From contig NZ_AP023212.1 of NCBI RefSeq assembly GCF_016593255.1, positions 310,001 through 374,000 on the forward strand: 64,000 nt of DNA, read 5' to 3'. The position numbers and the translations under genes are program-made. The DNA comes from Hydrogenimonas urashimensis. GTDB taxonomy: Bacteria; Campylobacterota; Campylobacteria; Campylobacterales; Hydrogenimonadaceae. Positions 54,392 to 63,402 of this stretch are shown piece by piece; within the stretch, counting starts at the first letter, position 1; each line of letters opens with the position of its first letter. The notes beneath the pieces are model-generated. The model did not search any database and was not told where the DNA came from. It worked only from the letters and a program-made list of their open reading frames with translations.

Positions 54392-55012
54392 TCAGACGTG
54401 ATCGTTGTCGTCCTGGGCCCTGAAAACCGATGCGGGCACCGCGGCACATACAAGTCCTATTCCCCACCCGGCCAGTACGTCGGTGAACCAGTGCAGATGC
54501 AGATAGATTCTTGAAAAGCCTATCAGCAGGGGCCAGGCAAGAAGTATCCAAAAAAGTGACCACCGGTGCTTTATGCGTACAGTAGAGAGCAGAAAGATCG
54601 CCAGGGAGGCGGCGATGGCCATCGAAAGGGTTGCGTGCCACGACGGAAACGCGAAACTATCAAGTGAAAGCATCGCATCGGCGGGCCGTTCGCGTCCTAT
54701 CATTTCCTTTAGCGCGGTGGCGCTCAATGCCGCTACAAAGAGACTGAAGAGATACCAGAAAAGTTCCCGTATTCTTCCCGCGTTCAGAAAAAGGATCCCG
54801 ATAACGACGGAAAAAAGCATGACCGCCGGCATGCTCCCCAGACGGGTAATGGCTATCATCGCTCTGTCCCAAAACGGAGACCGCCACCCGCTGGCAACCT
54901 CCAGAACCACGCCGTCGATGTGGCCGGGTTCAGAGAGATAGAGAAAAAAAGCGATTAGAAAAAGAGACAATCCTGTTACTGCGAAGGCGAGAGAAAGGGT
55001 GCTTCTACGCAC
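54392..55012 (-). CDS. PAP2-family membrane phosphatase
   Basis: A 206-residue membrane phosphatase with the three PAP2 motifs: KEMIGRERP, PSWHATLS (Trp where Gly is usual, PSGH), and SRIYLHLHWFTDVLAGW. About six membrane segments put the active site on the periplasmic side. Typical substrates are undecaprenyl diphosphate or lipid A/phosphatidylglycerol phosphate; it cannot be narrowed here. It is a single gene. Confidence 0.88.
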   Translation of the reverse strand: MRRSTLSLAFAVTGLSLFLIAFFLYLSEPGHIDGVVLEVASGWRSPFWDRAMIAITRLGSMPAVMLFSVVIGILFLNAGRIRELFWYLFSLFVAALSATALKEMIGRERPADAMLSLDSFAFPSWHATLSMAIAASLAIFLLSTVRIKHRWSLFWILLAWPLLIGFSRIYLHLHWFTDVLAGWGIGLVCAAVPASVFRAQDDNDHV

Positions 55013-55086
55013 GGCAAACCTTATTCATTCTTTTGGCACGAGAGCCAAAGCGACGCATCTTTCGACTACAGCGCTTTGGGAACGTG

Positions 55087-55752
55087 TTACCCTGTCTCTT
55101 TGCCCAGATGCATCAAAAACCAGTCTCTCGCCAGTCTGGCGACCTCTTCGAGAGTGCCCGGCTCTTCGAAGAGATGGGTCGCGCCGGGTATCAACACCAT
55201 TTTCTTTTCGCACCGAAGCTTGCGGTAGGCCTTTTCATTAAGCTCCACGACGATGTCGTCATTACTCCCTACTATCAGTAGTGTCGGGGCGGTGACTCGT
55301 TCCAGAATCCCTTCGGCCATATCGGGCCGTCCGCCGCGGGAGACGATGGCGTCAATCCGGTGGTTTCCGAGCACCGACGCTTTGAGCGCCGCCGCCGATC
55401 CGGTACTGGCTCCGAAATAACCCAGGTCGAGAGGCTGCAGTTTGGGCTGCGCTTTGACCCATTCCGTTGCCAGAATCAGCCGGGAGGCGAGCAGGTCGAT
55501 ATCGAAGACATTGCGACGGTCGATTTCCTCCTCCCTCATCAGCAGATCGAAAAGGAGTGTGGCAAAGCCGGCCTCATGCAATACGGAGGCGACATAGTTG
55601 TTGCGGGAACTGAACCTGCTGCTGCCACTGCCGTGTGCGAAGAGTACGATCGACTCCGCCCCTTCCGGCACGGCGAGAAAACCGCCGACCCGCACATTTT
55701 CCGCTTCGATCCAGATTTCTCTTTGCATGTTTCTAAAAGTTTCGTAACTCAT
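55087..55752 (-). CDS. Dienelactone hydrolase-like alpha/beta hydrolase
   Basis: A 221-residue alpha/beta hydrolase. The nucleophile elbow is GASTGSAAAL (Ser near 117), the oxyanion region is VLFAHGSGSSRFSSRN, the acid is in LLIVGSNDDIV, and the His is in IPGATHLFEEPG. GAAGGAG is 5 nt before the ATG. Such proteins are often fused to phosphoribosyltransferase domains like that encoded at 24.4 kb. The substrate is unknown. Confidence 0.85.
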   Translation of the reverse strand: MSYETFRNMQREIWIEAENVRVGGFLAVPEGAESIVLFAHGSGSSRFSSRNNYVASVLHEAGFATLLFDLLMREEEIDRRNVFDIDLLASRLILATEWVKAQPKLQPLDLGYFGASTGSAAALKASVLGNHRIDAIVSRGGRPDMAEGILERVTAPTLLIVGSNDDIVVELNEKAYRKLRCEKKMVLIPGATHLFEEPGTLEEVARLARDWFLMHLGKETG

Positions 55753-55928
55753 GCCATCTCCTTCGGTTTCGTCGACCCTGTGCGGCCGCCATCCGACGCC
55801 TTGATTGTTTCCGCCCTCCTGTGGAGATAGAAAAGCTGCAAAACAAAGCTTTCATCTGCCTTCGTGAAGGTTCTTGTCTCATGCGCGCTGCGGGGCCGAC
55901 CTTTTTACATTGTACCGAATGTTGCGTA

Positions 55929-56261
55929 CTATTTGAAACGGTAGCCCAACGCTTTCAGAATATTCCGGAGAGCATCGGCCTGTTCACCCTGCAGTTGTAT
56001 CCATCCCCTTTTGAAAGTTCCGCCGCTTCCAAGGCTCTTTTTGATCTTTGCCAAAAGCGCGTGGGCATCCGATTTTTCCAGATAAAATTCCCCTACGAGC
56101 GTAACAGGTTTGCCGCGGCGCTTTTCGCGCCGAAAAACGAGCCGGTGTTCATGCGGCGGCAGAGTTTCGCTCTGTTCTTTCGCCTCTTTCGCCCTGTTAT
56201 CGGCTTTCCAACCCTCGTCGAAAGATCCAAACTCGATGTCGAGTTTCACGCCCCGCCCCAT
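55929..56261 (-). CDS. SUI1/eIF1-like (YciH family) translation factor
   Basis: A 110-residue protein with a C-terminal SUI1 fold: RREKRRGKPVTLVGEF, then LLAKIKKSLGSGGTFKRG, then IQLQGEQADALRNILKALGY. The GSGG-containing core is diagnostic. The bacterial proteins may influence start-site fidelity. The start overlaps the stop of the ABC-F gene by one base (TGATG), so two genes related to translation are coupled. Confidence 0.88.
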   Translation of the reverse strand: MGRGVKLDIEFGSFDEGWKADNRAKEAKEQSETLPPHEHRLVFRREKRRGKPVTLVGEFYLEKSDAHALLAKIKKSLGSGGTFKRGWIQLQGEQADALRNILKALGYRFK

Positions 56262-57871
56262 CAGACGCTCGCCGTCTCTCCGATGGACTCGGCATACTCT
56301 TCGTAATTGCCTTTGAAATCGACGATGTCGCCGTCGGGCTTGATTTCGATAATCCGGTTGGCGAAAGCGTCGATCAGTTCCCGGTCGTGGGTAACGCAGA
56401 TGACGTTGCCCTTGAAGTTGTAGAGCGCTTCACCCAGGGCGATGATCGCTTCCAGATCAAGATGGTTGGTGGGTTCGTCGAGGACCAGGAAGTTGCCCTG
56501 CTCCAGCATCATTTTGGAGAGCATCATCCGGTGCTTCTCGCCTCCGCTGATCTTTTCGATACTTTTTTCCTGTTCCTCGCCGCTGAAAAGCATCCGGCCC
56601 AGACAGTTTCGAATTTCCGAAATGTCCGCCTCCCGGTCGTGGTTGCGCAGCCACTCGTAGAGAGTTTCGGTTCCCTTGATGCGGTCCGTCGTATCCTGGG
56701 GAAAGTAGCTGGGCTCCACCGTGGCTCCCCATCGGATTTCGCCACCGTCTGGTTTGAGGCCGTCGTCCATGATCATCTTCAGCAGCGTCGTCTTACCCAC
56801 GCCATTGGGGCCAATCAGCGCGATCTTGTCGCCGGGGTTGACTTTAAGGTCGAGATTTTCGAAAACCACATGGTCACCGAAGGCTTTGGAAAGGTTTTCG
56901 ATCTCCAGTGCCTCCTTGCCGATCTCCCGACGCTGCCTGAAAACAATGGATGGATCGCGCCGGCTTGAGGTCTGCAGCGCGGAAAGATCGAGTTTTTCGA
57001 GCTGTTTGCGCCGGCTGGTGGCCTGTTTGGCTTTGGAAGCGTTGGCGCTGAAGCGTTCGATGAACTTTTCGAGCTGCTCTTTCTCCTTGAGCTTCTTCGC
57101 CCGCTCCATCTCCCGCTGTTTTTGCAACAGGTTGGAGGCGATGTACCAGTCGTCGTAGTTGCCGGTGAACTCCCGGATCGTCTTGAAGTCGAGATCGAGG
57201 ATATGGGTGACGACGCTGTTGAGGAAGTGGCGGTCGTGGGAGATGACGATCATCGTTCCCTCGTGACGTTTGAGCTGCTCTTCGAGCCAGGCGATGGCGT
57301 GGATGTCCAGGTTGTTGGTGGGCTCGTCGAGAAAAAGGATGTCGGGTTTGGGGAAAAGCACCTGTGCTAGCAGTACTTTGAATTTGTCGGCGCTGGGCAG
57401 CGTGCTCATGAGTTCCGTATGCTGGCTTTCGGGAAATCCTAGCTCTTCGAGAATCTTCTTGATGCGCACATCATACTCGTACATCGGATCCTCTTCGACA
57501 CAGATCATCTCCAGCTCACCCAGACGTTCGTTGACTTTGTCGTCGTCGAAGTTGCCTTCCATGTAAAGTTTCTCTTTCTCTTTGATGGCTTCAAAGAGAC
57601 GCTTGTTGCCGTAAAGCACCGCATCGGCGATGGTGAAATCCTCGAAGGCGTACTGGTTTTGACCAAGTACACCCACTTTCAGGCCGTTTCCGATGATGAT
57701 TTCGCCGCTTGTGGCATCCTCTTCGCCGGCGACGATTCTGAGAAAGGTGCTTTTGCCGGCTCCGTTGGCTCCGATGAGTCCGTACCGCTTGCCGGCGTCG
57801 AGTTTGATGTTGACGTTTTCAAACAGCACCCGGCCGCCAAAACGTTTTGTCAGGTTGAGAGTCTGCAGCAT
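56261..57871 (-). CDS. ABC-F family ATPase (YbiT-like ribosome factor)
   Basis: A 536-residue soluble protein with two ABC ATPase domains joined by a charged linker (about 240-300), the ABC-F architecture of ribosome-associated factors. First domain: Walker A GANGAGKST, Walker B ILFLDEPTNNLD, but the signature is LPSADKF instead of LSGGxK. Second domain: Walker A GPNGVGKTT, signature KISGGEKHR, Walker B FLVLDEPTNHLD. The closest named type by length and motifs is YbiT. It is coupled to the SUI1 gene downstream. Confidence 0.9.
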   Translation of the reverse strand: MLQTLNLTKRFGGRVLFENVNIKLDAGKRYGLIGANGAGKSTFLRIVAGEEDATSGEIIIGNGLKVGVLGQNQYAFEDFTIADAVLYGNKRLFEAIKEKEKLYMEGNFDDDKVNERLGELEMICVEEDPMYEYDVRIKKILEELGFPESQHTELMSTLPSADKFKVLLAQVLFPKPDILFLDEPTNNLDIHAIAWLEEQLKRHEGTMIVISHDRHFLNSVVTHILDLDFKTIREFTGNYDDWYIASNLLQKQREMERAKKLKEKEQLEKFIERFSANASKAKQATSRRKQLEKLDLSALQTSSRRDPSIVFRQRREIGKEALEIENLSKAFGDHVVFENLDLKVNPGDKIALIGPNGVGKTTLLKMIMDDGLKPDGGEIRWGATVEPSYFPQDTTDRIKGTETLYEWLRNHDREADISEIRNCLGRMLFSGEEQEKSIEKISGGEKHRMMLSKMMLEQGNFLVLDEPTNHLDLEAIIALGEALYNFKGNVICVTHDRELIDAFANRIIEIKPDGDIVDFKGNYEEYAESIGETASV

Positions 57872-57874
57872 AAA

Positions 57875-58237
57875 TCAGTTTCCTTTGACGAGCTCTAACA
57901 CTTTTTGCGGCGGGCGGCCCAGCACCGCTTTGCCCCCTTTGACGACGATGGGCCGCTCGATAAGTCTGGGATGTTCCGCCATCGCTTCGATCAGCTTTTC
58001 GTCGTCATCCACATCTTTTAGTCCCAGCTCTTTGTAGAGTTTCTCTTTGGTGCGCATGATTTCACGCGGTTTTGCCCCGATCATTTCGAGAACTTTCCTG
58101 ATCTCCTCTTTGGTCGGATGCTCGTCCAGATATTTGTAGACTTCGGGCTCGATCCCCTCTTCCTGAAGCAGCTTCAGCGCTTCACGGGATTTTGAGCATC
58201 GGGGGTTGTGCCAGATAATGACCTCTTCATTTGCCAT
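57875..58237 (-). CDS. ArsC-family reductase (arsenate reductase-like)
   Basis: A 120-residue thioredoxin-fold protein of the glutaredoxin-linked ArsC family. The catalytic Cys is in NPRCSKSREAL and the Arg triad element is HPRLIERPIVV. Length is typical. No arsenite efflux gene is nearby, so a role in arsenate resistance is only probable; related YffB/Spx-like proteins have other roles. The stop lies 4 bp before the ABC-F start. Confidence 0.85.
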   Translation of the reverse strand: MANEEVIIWHNPRCSKSREALKLLQEEGIEPEVYKYLDEHPTKEEIRKVLEMIGAKPREIMRTKEKLYKELGLKDVDDDEKLIEAMAEHPRLIERPIVVKGGKAVLGRPPQKVLELVKGN

Positions 58238-58266
58238 TGCTAAATCCTTATGGTAAAGTTTTCTCT

Positions 58267-58593
58267 ATGGATGAAATAACCGGATACGAAGAGAAACCGA
58301 CAATCGACCTGCTGCCTCCCCTGAAGCCAAAATGCCTCATGCTGGTGCGCCTGCTGCACGTCCTGTTTCTCTTCGTACCCATTCTGCTCGGCATTTGGTT
58401 CGCCGATCTTTTTGGCTGGTTCTACGGTTTGCTGCTCTGGATAGCCGCGGTTTTCGCCGCGATGATCATTCTGAGCAAACTCAAGCTCGCCTATATTCCG
58501 TTCAACCAGCACGAACTCTCCCACTCCACCGCCGCGATATTGAAATGGTATGTCTATCGGGAGTTTTGCGGGGACGGGAGTACAGGTTCGTGA
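58267..58593 (+). CDS. Small two-segment membrane protein
   Basis: A 108-residue protein with two hydrophobic segments (about 24-50 and 52-72) and a hydrophilic C-terminus. ATG 58267 lies 7 nt after an extended -10-like TGGTAAAGT and has no ribosome site; a longer frame starts inside the divergent ArsC gene. I do not recognise a family. Confidence 0.55.
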   Translation: MDEITGYEEKPTIDLLPPLKPKCLMLVRLLHVLFLFVPILLGIWFADLFGWFYGLLLWIAAVFAAMIILSKLKLAYIPFNQHELSHSTAAILKWYVYREFCGDGSTGS

Positions 58594-58681
58594 AAATGTG
58601 GAGCCGGACACACTCACACGCCAAAGAGGGCTCCATACAGCGCTGAGTATTCACCATGCATCGATTCTTGCATCGCGGAAA

Positions 58682-59890
58682 TCAATGCAGTTCCTCGTTC
58701 AGCTTCACTTCCCGTCGGCTTCGCATGGCGATCATGCGGCCTGTCGTACTCTCCTGGCGGAAATGGATACCGTTTTTGCCGGCCAGTTCGACGCCTTTGA
58801 AGATATTCTCCTCTTCGACCGGAACATCCCATTCGGGATTGACCTCTTTGATCTTCTCGAGCTCCGCGCCGCTGATAACGAATTTGGTCCCTTCCAGTAC
58901 CGCGATGCCCGCATCGACGATACAGCCGTCGCCCAGAGGGATGCCCGTAACGCTGTTGGCACCCAGCAGTACGTTTTCACCAATCGTGACCGGATTGCCG
59001 TTGGTGCCGCTGAGTACTCCCAGTATTGAAGCGCCGCCGCCCACATCGCTGCCAGGCCCGACAATAGCGGAGCTGGAAATGCGGCCTTCCACCATGACCG
59101 CACCGGTGGTTCCGGCGTTGAAGTTGATGTAGCTCGCACCCGGCATCACCGTCGTTCCCGGTGCAAGCTGGGCCCCCATGCGAACCTTGGCGCTGTCGAG
59201 AATGCGGGTATTGTCCGCCGGAATGATGTGCTGCAGATAACGGGGGAATTTGTCGACGCTTTCAATCTCCGGATAAGCGCCGTTGAGTTTGAGATCGATT
59301 TCGTTGTCACGCAGCCATTCGAGTTCGAACGGTTCGTTGCCGAACCAGGCACAGTTGTGCAGAATGCCGAATGCCCCGTTGAGGTTGACGCTTCGAAGCG
59401 CCGCTTTGCCCAAAGAGAGGGCGTAAAGTTTCAGATAGACCGCTTCAACGCTCTTTGGAGCCGCATCTTCGAACAGAAAGACCACCCTGTAATTGTCCTC
59501 GAGCATCTCCGCTTCGGCGATGCCTGCAAGGTTGGCGATGACCTGCACGTTTTTGTGCGCTTCCCCTTTCGCTTCCGCGATATAGGGTGCGAATATGTTG
59601 ATGGCGTTGATGATGAAAGCGTCACTCACTGTAAAAACCTGCTCCGTTGCGCCGAAATCGATGGTTTCGCCGCTCTCCTGCAGAGCCGCTGCAAAAACCG
59701 CCGCCGAACCGTAATTCTCGTTCCAGTTGATCAGAGGGTAGACCGCCTGAAGAATCTTGTCGTGATTCTTCTGTCCGCGGTCAACGCGACAAATACCGAA
59801 TGCCACCGGTCGTCTGTAGCCCTCCTGACCTTCCGTATTCTCGACAAAACTTTTAAATGCCTCTTTCGATTCAATCTGCTCTATGGCCAT
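58682..59890 (-). CDS. dapD: Tetrahydrodipicolinate N-succinyltransferase, long form
   Basis: A 402-residue DapD, transferring succinyl from succinyl-CoA in the diaminopimelate pathway. The C-terminal half is a left-handed beta-helix with repeated hexapeptides (VRMGAQLAPGTTVMPGASYINF, then GGGASILGVLSGTNGNPV) typical of the enzyme. It is the long form seen in Campylobacterota. A TATAAT box (minus strand, 59921-59926) and GGAGAGA precede the ATG. It complements dapA at 20.3 kb. Confidence 0.93.
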   Translation of the reverse strand: MAIEQIESKEAFKSFVENTEGQEGYRRPVAFGICRVDRGQKNHDKILQAVYPLINWNENYGSAAVFAAALQESGETIDFGATEQVFTVSDAFIINAINIFAPYIAEAKGEAHKNVQVIANLAGIAEAEMLEDNYRVVFLFEDAAPKSVEAVYLKLYALSLGKAALRSVNLNGAFGILHNCAWFGNEPFELEWLRDNEIDLKLNGAYPEIESVDKFPRYLQHIIPADNTRILDSAKVRMGAQLAPGTTVMPGASYINFNAGTTGAVMVEGRISSSAIVGPGSDVGGGASILGVLSGTNGNPVTIGENVLLGANSVTGIPLGDGCIVDAGIAVLEGTKFVISGAELEKIKEVNPEWDVPVEEENIFKGVELAGKNGIHFRQESTTGRMIAMRSRREVKLNEELH

Positions 59891-59948
59891 GCTCTCTCCT
59901 GCAAAAATATAATAGTCGCGATTATACTTAAAAAAATCTGATAACGTA

Positions 59949-59977
59949 TTGAATTTTTCACTCTATTGCGGTAAAAT
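59949..59977 (+). promoter_or_regulatory. Promoter of tRNA-Thr
   Basis: TTGAAT (59949-59954), a 17-nt spacer and TAAAAT (59972-59977) lie 13 nt before the tRNA. Confidence 0.65.
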
Positions 59978-59990
59978 TTCTCCCGCAAAC

Positions 59991-60067
59991 GCTGATGTAG
60001 CTCAGCCGGCTAGAGCACTTGATTCGTAATCAAGAGGTCGCGGGTTCGAGTCCCGCCATCAGCTCCA
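59991..60067 (+). tRNA. tRNA-Thr (anticodon CGT)
   Basis: The cloverleaf has acceptor GCTGATG/CATCAGC, anticodon stem CTTGA/TCAAG with loop TTCGTAA (anticodon CGT), T-arm GCGGGTTCGAGTCCCGC, and an encoded CCA. Its last 25 nt are repeated 176 bp downstream. Confidence 0.95.
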
Positions 60068-60245
60068 CTACATTGAAAATAACCTTCCAAGCAAAATCCA
60101 CACAATAAAACATTTCACCACCCGCTTCGCTCGACGTTCACTGCTTCACTTCGTTCCGACCGTGCCGTCGTGCGGGGCTGAAAACGCCAAGCAGTTGGCG
60201 TTTTCATCATGCCCCTCCGGTTCGAGTCCCGCCATCAGCTCCACT
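60043..60245 (+). repeat. 27-bp direct repeat of the tRNA-Thr 3' end (att-like scar)
   Basis: The segment 60043-60069, which runs from the T-arm through CCA plus two bases, recurs exactly at 60219-60245. The repeat unit is 176 bp and the spacer has no gene. Duplication of a tRNA 3' end is the usual footprint of an integrase attachment site. Confidence 0.8.
60180..60205 (+). terminator. Perfect 11-bp hairpin inside the tRNA-repeat spacer
   Basis: GAAAACGCCAA, loop GCAG, TTGGCGTTTTC. The stem is perfect and ends in TTTTC, so it could act as an intrinsic terminator in either direction. Confidence 0.6.
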
Positions 60246-60313
60246 GTTATTCCCACAAAACAGAACCGGAATTTGGCAGCAGGTCAGGTCCACTTCAGAA
60301 AAAACAAACTCCT

Positions 60314-60655
60314 CTATATCATCTCCAAACTCATGAGGTACATATCTTCTCCATCTACCACTTTCGTGGCCAAACTTCCGCATTTCGGACAAGCCATGGC
60401 CAGCTCTTTCAGACTGCTTTCGTTTTTGCAATCGTGACAGTAGATCACCAGGGGCTGGATGTTCATGACAAACTCCGCCTCCTCGCAAATGGTTCCCTCT
60501 TTGAAAGTATCGAAAGCGGTCTGAAGCAGGTCCGGTTCCACGCCGCTGAGCACTCCGATCTTGGTGACGACCTTGACGATCTTTTGGGCCCTATGCTTTG
60601 TGGCATGCTCTTCGCACTGATTCAGCAACGCCTGGACGATCGAATATTCATGCAT
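60314..60655 (-). CDS. hypA: Hydrogenase nickel-insertion protein HypA
   Basis: A 113-residue HypA, delivering nickel to NiFe hydrogenase (and, in some relatives, to urease). The nickel-binding N-terminus MHEYSIV and the zinc motifs CHDC and CPKCG are present. I use ATG 60655 so that His2 and Glu3 follow the start, with AGGA 7 nt upstream; a second ATG at 60658 is possible. It is the last gene of the hyp run. Confidence 0.94.
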   Translation of the reverse strand: MHEYSIVQALLNQCEEHATKHRAQKIVKVVTKIGVLSGVEPDLLQTAFDTFKEGTICEEAEFVMNIQPLVIYCHDCKNESSLKELAMACPKCGSLATKVVDGEDMYLMSLEMI

Positions 60656-62373
60656 CATTTTTCCTGGTTATTGGATACAAAATCATCTCTTTCTCCTTGC
60701 CTCTTAACTCTTACCTTAACCCTGTGTCTTGCGATCCTTGTCGGTGCTCTGGAAGGACAGACTTTGTAGACGAAATCGTGACGCAGACGGTGAAAGTCGC
60801 TGTTTGGGTCCCAAAACTCCGGATACATCCGCTTCAGCTCCGCCTCCTTGCAGGCATCGATAAGCTCTCTCTCCGCCTCCAGCCGGTCTCTTTTGGCATC
60901 CAGCAGGTCGTAGTAGCGCTCCTCGTCAGTAAGAAGTTCCCGGCACCACTTTTTAAGAGAAGTTTCGTAAGCTTCGGCGGTAAAAACCGCATCGACCATC
61001 CCAAACCTTTTCGCTCTTTTGGCGCTGAGGGGCAGGCAGGCTTCGGTCACTTCTTTCGCTTTTGCCTCCCCTACCCTCCGTGGCAGGGTATAGGTATGGT
61101 ATTCGCTGCCACTGAGTCCCATGGTTTTGTAGTGGGGGTTGAGCACCACCCCCTCTCTGGCCACAACAAAATCGCAGGCCAAACCCAGAAAAACCCCGCC
61201 GGCACCGGCGTTGGCCCCGAAGCTAGCTACGGTTAGAATGTCGTCAGAAAAGAGGATCGATTCGATGAGGTTGTTCATGGCGTTGATGTTGCTCCAGCCG
61301 TCTTCACCCTGTTTTTTGCTCTCTTCCAGAATGGTCAGGTGGATGCCGTTGCTGAAGAAGTTCGGCCCGCCGGTGAGCACGAGTAAATCCACCTCGTCGC
61401 GCAGCGTTTTGATGGCGTATTTGAGGCGTATGCACTGTTCGGCGCTCATGGCGCCGTTGTAGAAGTCAAATCCCAAATATCCGATACGGCCTTCTTGGAC
61501 GAAGGTGATCTCCTTGAATGTTTCCAAATGCGGGTCGACATAGAGCGGAATGCGATGCTCCTTGATGCCTTTGAGCCGATTTTTGAGCACATAGGTCGCC
61601 GGAAGTTTGAAGCGATGGGACTCTTTGAGATGGCTTATCCAGACCGCGCCATCGACGGTTCCCAGGCAGATTGCGCCGTTACGTTTGGCCAGAACCTCTT
61701 TGGGGGCTCCTCGCAGTCTCCGTTCGGGGTGGGCTCCGTAGAGAGTGACCTCCAGTCCCAAAAGCGAGTCTTTGACCCCGGGATGGTTGTCAGAAGCGTT
61801 GATTTTTCGAACAATGGTTGCGGTATCGTCCTGCGACCAGTCGATGGCTCGATCCACCTGACGCACAGGGGCGTGCATCGGCTTTAGAGGATTTTGGGGT
61901 TTGGGATGAAAGGCGGGGTTTTCGAATTTCTCCAGTATTTCTTCAATTAAACACAATGTCGCCAGCCCCACCTCCGATCGGTAGATGCGCCCTTTGGGGC
62001 TTGTGGAAGGCATTTTAAAGCCTTTCGATGCCCAGATGGGCCCGGCATCCATCGCCTCTTCCGCCTGGAGAAGGGTGACGCCCCATTCGGTTTCTTTTCG
62101 CAGAATCGCCCAATCAAGCGAGCTGGGCCCACGGTCGCCGGGAGGACCGGGATGGACGATAAGGGTGGGGATGTTTCGCCAGATGGTTTCGGGCACCTTT
62201 TGCGTCAGATAGGGGCAGAGAATCAGTGAGGGTTTCCAAAGCGCCACCGCCTCCTCCATCAACCGGGGCGATCGGGCATACTCCACGCTCACCTCATGGC
62301 CCAGATCCTCCAAGCGGCAAAAGACCTGCTGTGTCAGGGAGTTGAAGGTGCTTACCAGCAGGAGAATGCGCAT
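60655..62373 (-). CDS. hypX: Hydrogenase maturation factor HypX/HoxX
   Basis: A 572-residue two-domain protein. The N-terminal part (about 1-270) resembles formyl-tetrahydrofolate transferases ([19 protein letters not shown]); the C-terminal part (about 285-530) is an enoyl-CoA hydratase-like domain ([35 protein letters not shown]). HypX makes the active-site CO ligand from formyl-THF in the presence of oxygen. It sits between hypE (2 nt gap) and hypA (1-4 bp overlap). Confidence 0.92.
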   Translation of the reverse strand: MRILLLVSTFNSLTQQVFCRLEDLGHEVSVEYARSPRLMEEAVALWKPSLILCPYLTQKVPETIWRNIPTLIVHPGPPGDRGPSSLDWAILRKETEWGVTLLQAEEAMDAGPIWASKGFKMPSTSPKGRIYRSEVGLATLCLIEEILEKFENPAFHPKPQNPLKPMHAPVRQVDRAIDWSQDDTATIVRKINASDNHPGVKDSLLGLEVTLYGAHPERRLRGAPKEVLAKRNGAICLGTVDGAVWISHLKESHRFKLPATYVLKNRLKGIKEHRIPLYVDPHLETFKEITFVQEGRIGYLGFDFYNGAMSAEQCIRLKYAIKTLRDEVDLLVLTGGPNFFSNGIHLTILEESKKQGEDGWSNINAMNNLIESILFSDDILTVASFGANAGAGGVFLGLACDFVVAREGVVLNPHYKTMGLSGSEYHTYTLPRRVGEAKAKEVTEACLPLSAKRAKRFGMVDAVFTAEAYETSLKKWCRELLTDEERYYDLLDAKRDRLEAERELIDACKEAELKRMYPEFWDPNSDFHRLRHDFVYKVCPSRAPTRIARHRVKVRVKRQGERDDFVSNNQEK

Positions 62374-62375
62374 TC

Positions 62376-63377
62376 TCAGCAGATCCTCGGCAACAGTTCT
62401 CCCGTGGGCCAGTCAAGAAAGCGTCGGGTTCCCCAGGGGCTGTTGAGCACCACCTTGCCTGGATAGTCGCCCTTTACCTCTCCGATTCGCATCGCCATTT
62501 CACCGCCCGGGAAAGCTTCGAGAATTTCCAAGACCAAAGGTACGTCGGCAGGGTCAAGCGCCATGACGAAGGTGCCCTCGTTGGCCAAAAAGGCGGGTTC
62601 GAACCCCAGCAGTTCGCAAATGCCCCGCACTTCGTCGCTCACGGGGATCTCCTCTTCCTCGATTTCGATGCAAAGGTTATTGGCATCCGCCCATTCGTTG
62701 AGCACCGCAGCCAGCCCGCCCCTGGTGGCATCCCGCAGGGCGTGGGGCATGATGCCCGCATCCAGCAGCGACGCCACGTGGGGCCATAGAGAGGCGCAGT
62801 CACTTTTCAGTGCACTTTGAAGCTCCATCCCCTCCCTGGCGGCGAAGATCGCCGCGCCATGACGCCCGATATCGCGGCTGACGACGATGGCGTCTCCCTG
62901 GCGGATTTCGTTTATACCGATCCCCTCGCACTGCCGTTCCCCGATGCCGCTGGTGGTGATGAAAAGGCCGTCCACACTTCCCTTGGGCACCACTTTCGTA
63001 TCGCCGCTGACGATAATCGCCCCGTTGAGGGCCAACTCCTTTTTGACGGAACGGACGATCTTCTCGAGACTTCGCATCTCCAAGCCCTCTTCGATCACCA
63101 CCGAAAGAGAGAGATAGCGCGGCTTCCCCCCCATCATCGCCAGGTCGTTGCAGGTGCCGCAGACGCTCAGTTTGCCGATGTCACCCCCCGGGAAAAAGAG
63201 GGGCGTGACGGTGAAACTGTCGGTGGTGAAGGCGGGGCGCTGCAATGTTTCCAAGATCGCCGCATCTTCACCGCGGTCTAGAATTTCGTTGCCAAAATGA
63301 CGCCAGAAAACCTCTTTGATCAATGCATGATTCTCCGCTCCGCCGTTGCCCTGGGCCAGAGTAATGGTCTTTTTCAT
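62376..63377 (-). CDS. hypE: Hydrogenase maturation factor HypE
   Basis: A 333-residue PurM-fold protein that carries the thiocyanate/cyanide group for the hydrogenase active site. The N-terminus ITLAQGNGGAENHALI, FTTDSFTV, and the C-terminal PRIC, whose Cys is carbamoylated by HypF, are diagnostic. I chose ATG 63377 (GGAG 9 nt upstream); ATG 63392 is an alternative adding five residues. Confidence 0.95.
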   Translation of the reverse strand: MKKTITLAQGNGGAENHALIKEVFWRHFGNEILDRGEDAAILETLQRPAFTTDSFTVTPLFFPGGDIGKLSVCGTCNDLAMMGGKPRYLSLSVVIEEGLEMRSLEKIVRSVKKELALNGAIIVSGDTKVVPKGSVDGLFITTSGIGERQCEGIGINEIRQGDAIVVSRDIGRHGAAIFAAREGMELQSALKSDCASLWPHVASLLDAGIMPHALRDATRGGLAAVLNEWADANNLCIEIEEEEIPVSDEVRGICELLGFEPAFLANEGTFVMALDPADVPLVLEILEAFPGGEMAMRIGEVKGDYPGKVVLNSPWGTRRFLDWPTGELLPRIC

Positions 63378-63402
63378 CCAACGATGCTCCATAGCTTTAT
63401 TA

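Noticed and set aside
58597-58637. A TGGAGCC/GGCTCCA inverted pair as terminator after the small membrane gene
   Set aside because: Only a 7-bp stem with a long loop and no T run; too weak to annotate.
60123-60178. A possible short gene in the tRNA-repeat spacer
   Set aside because: No start with a ribosome site and no frame of meaningful length was found; the sequence is best described as a non-coding spacer.
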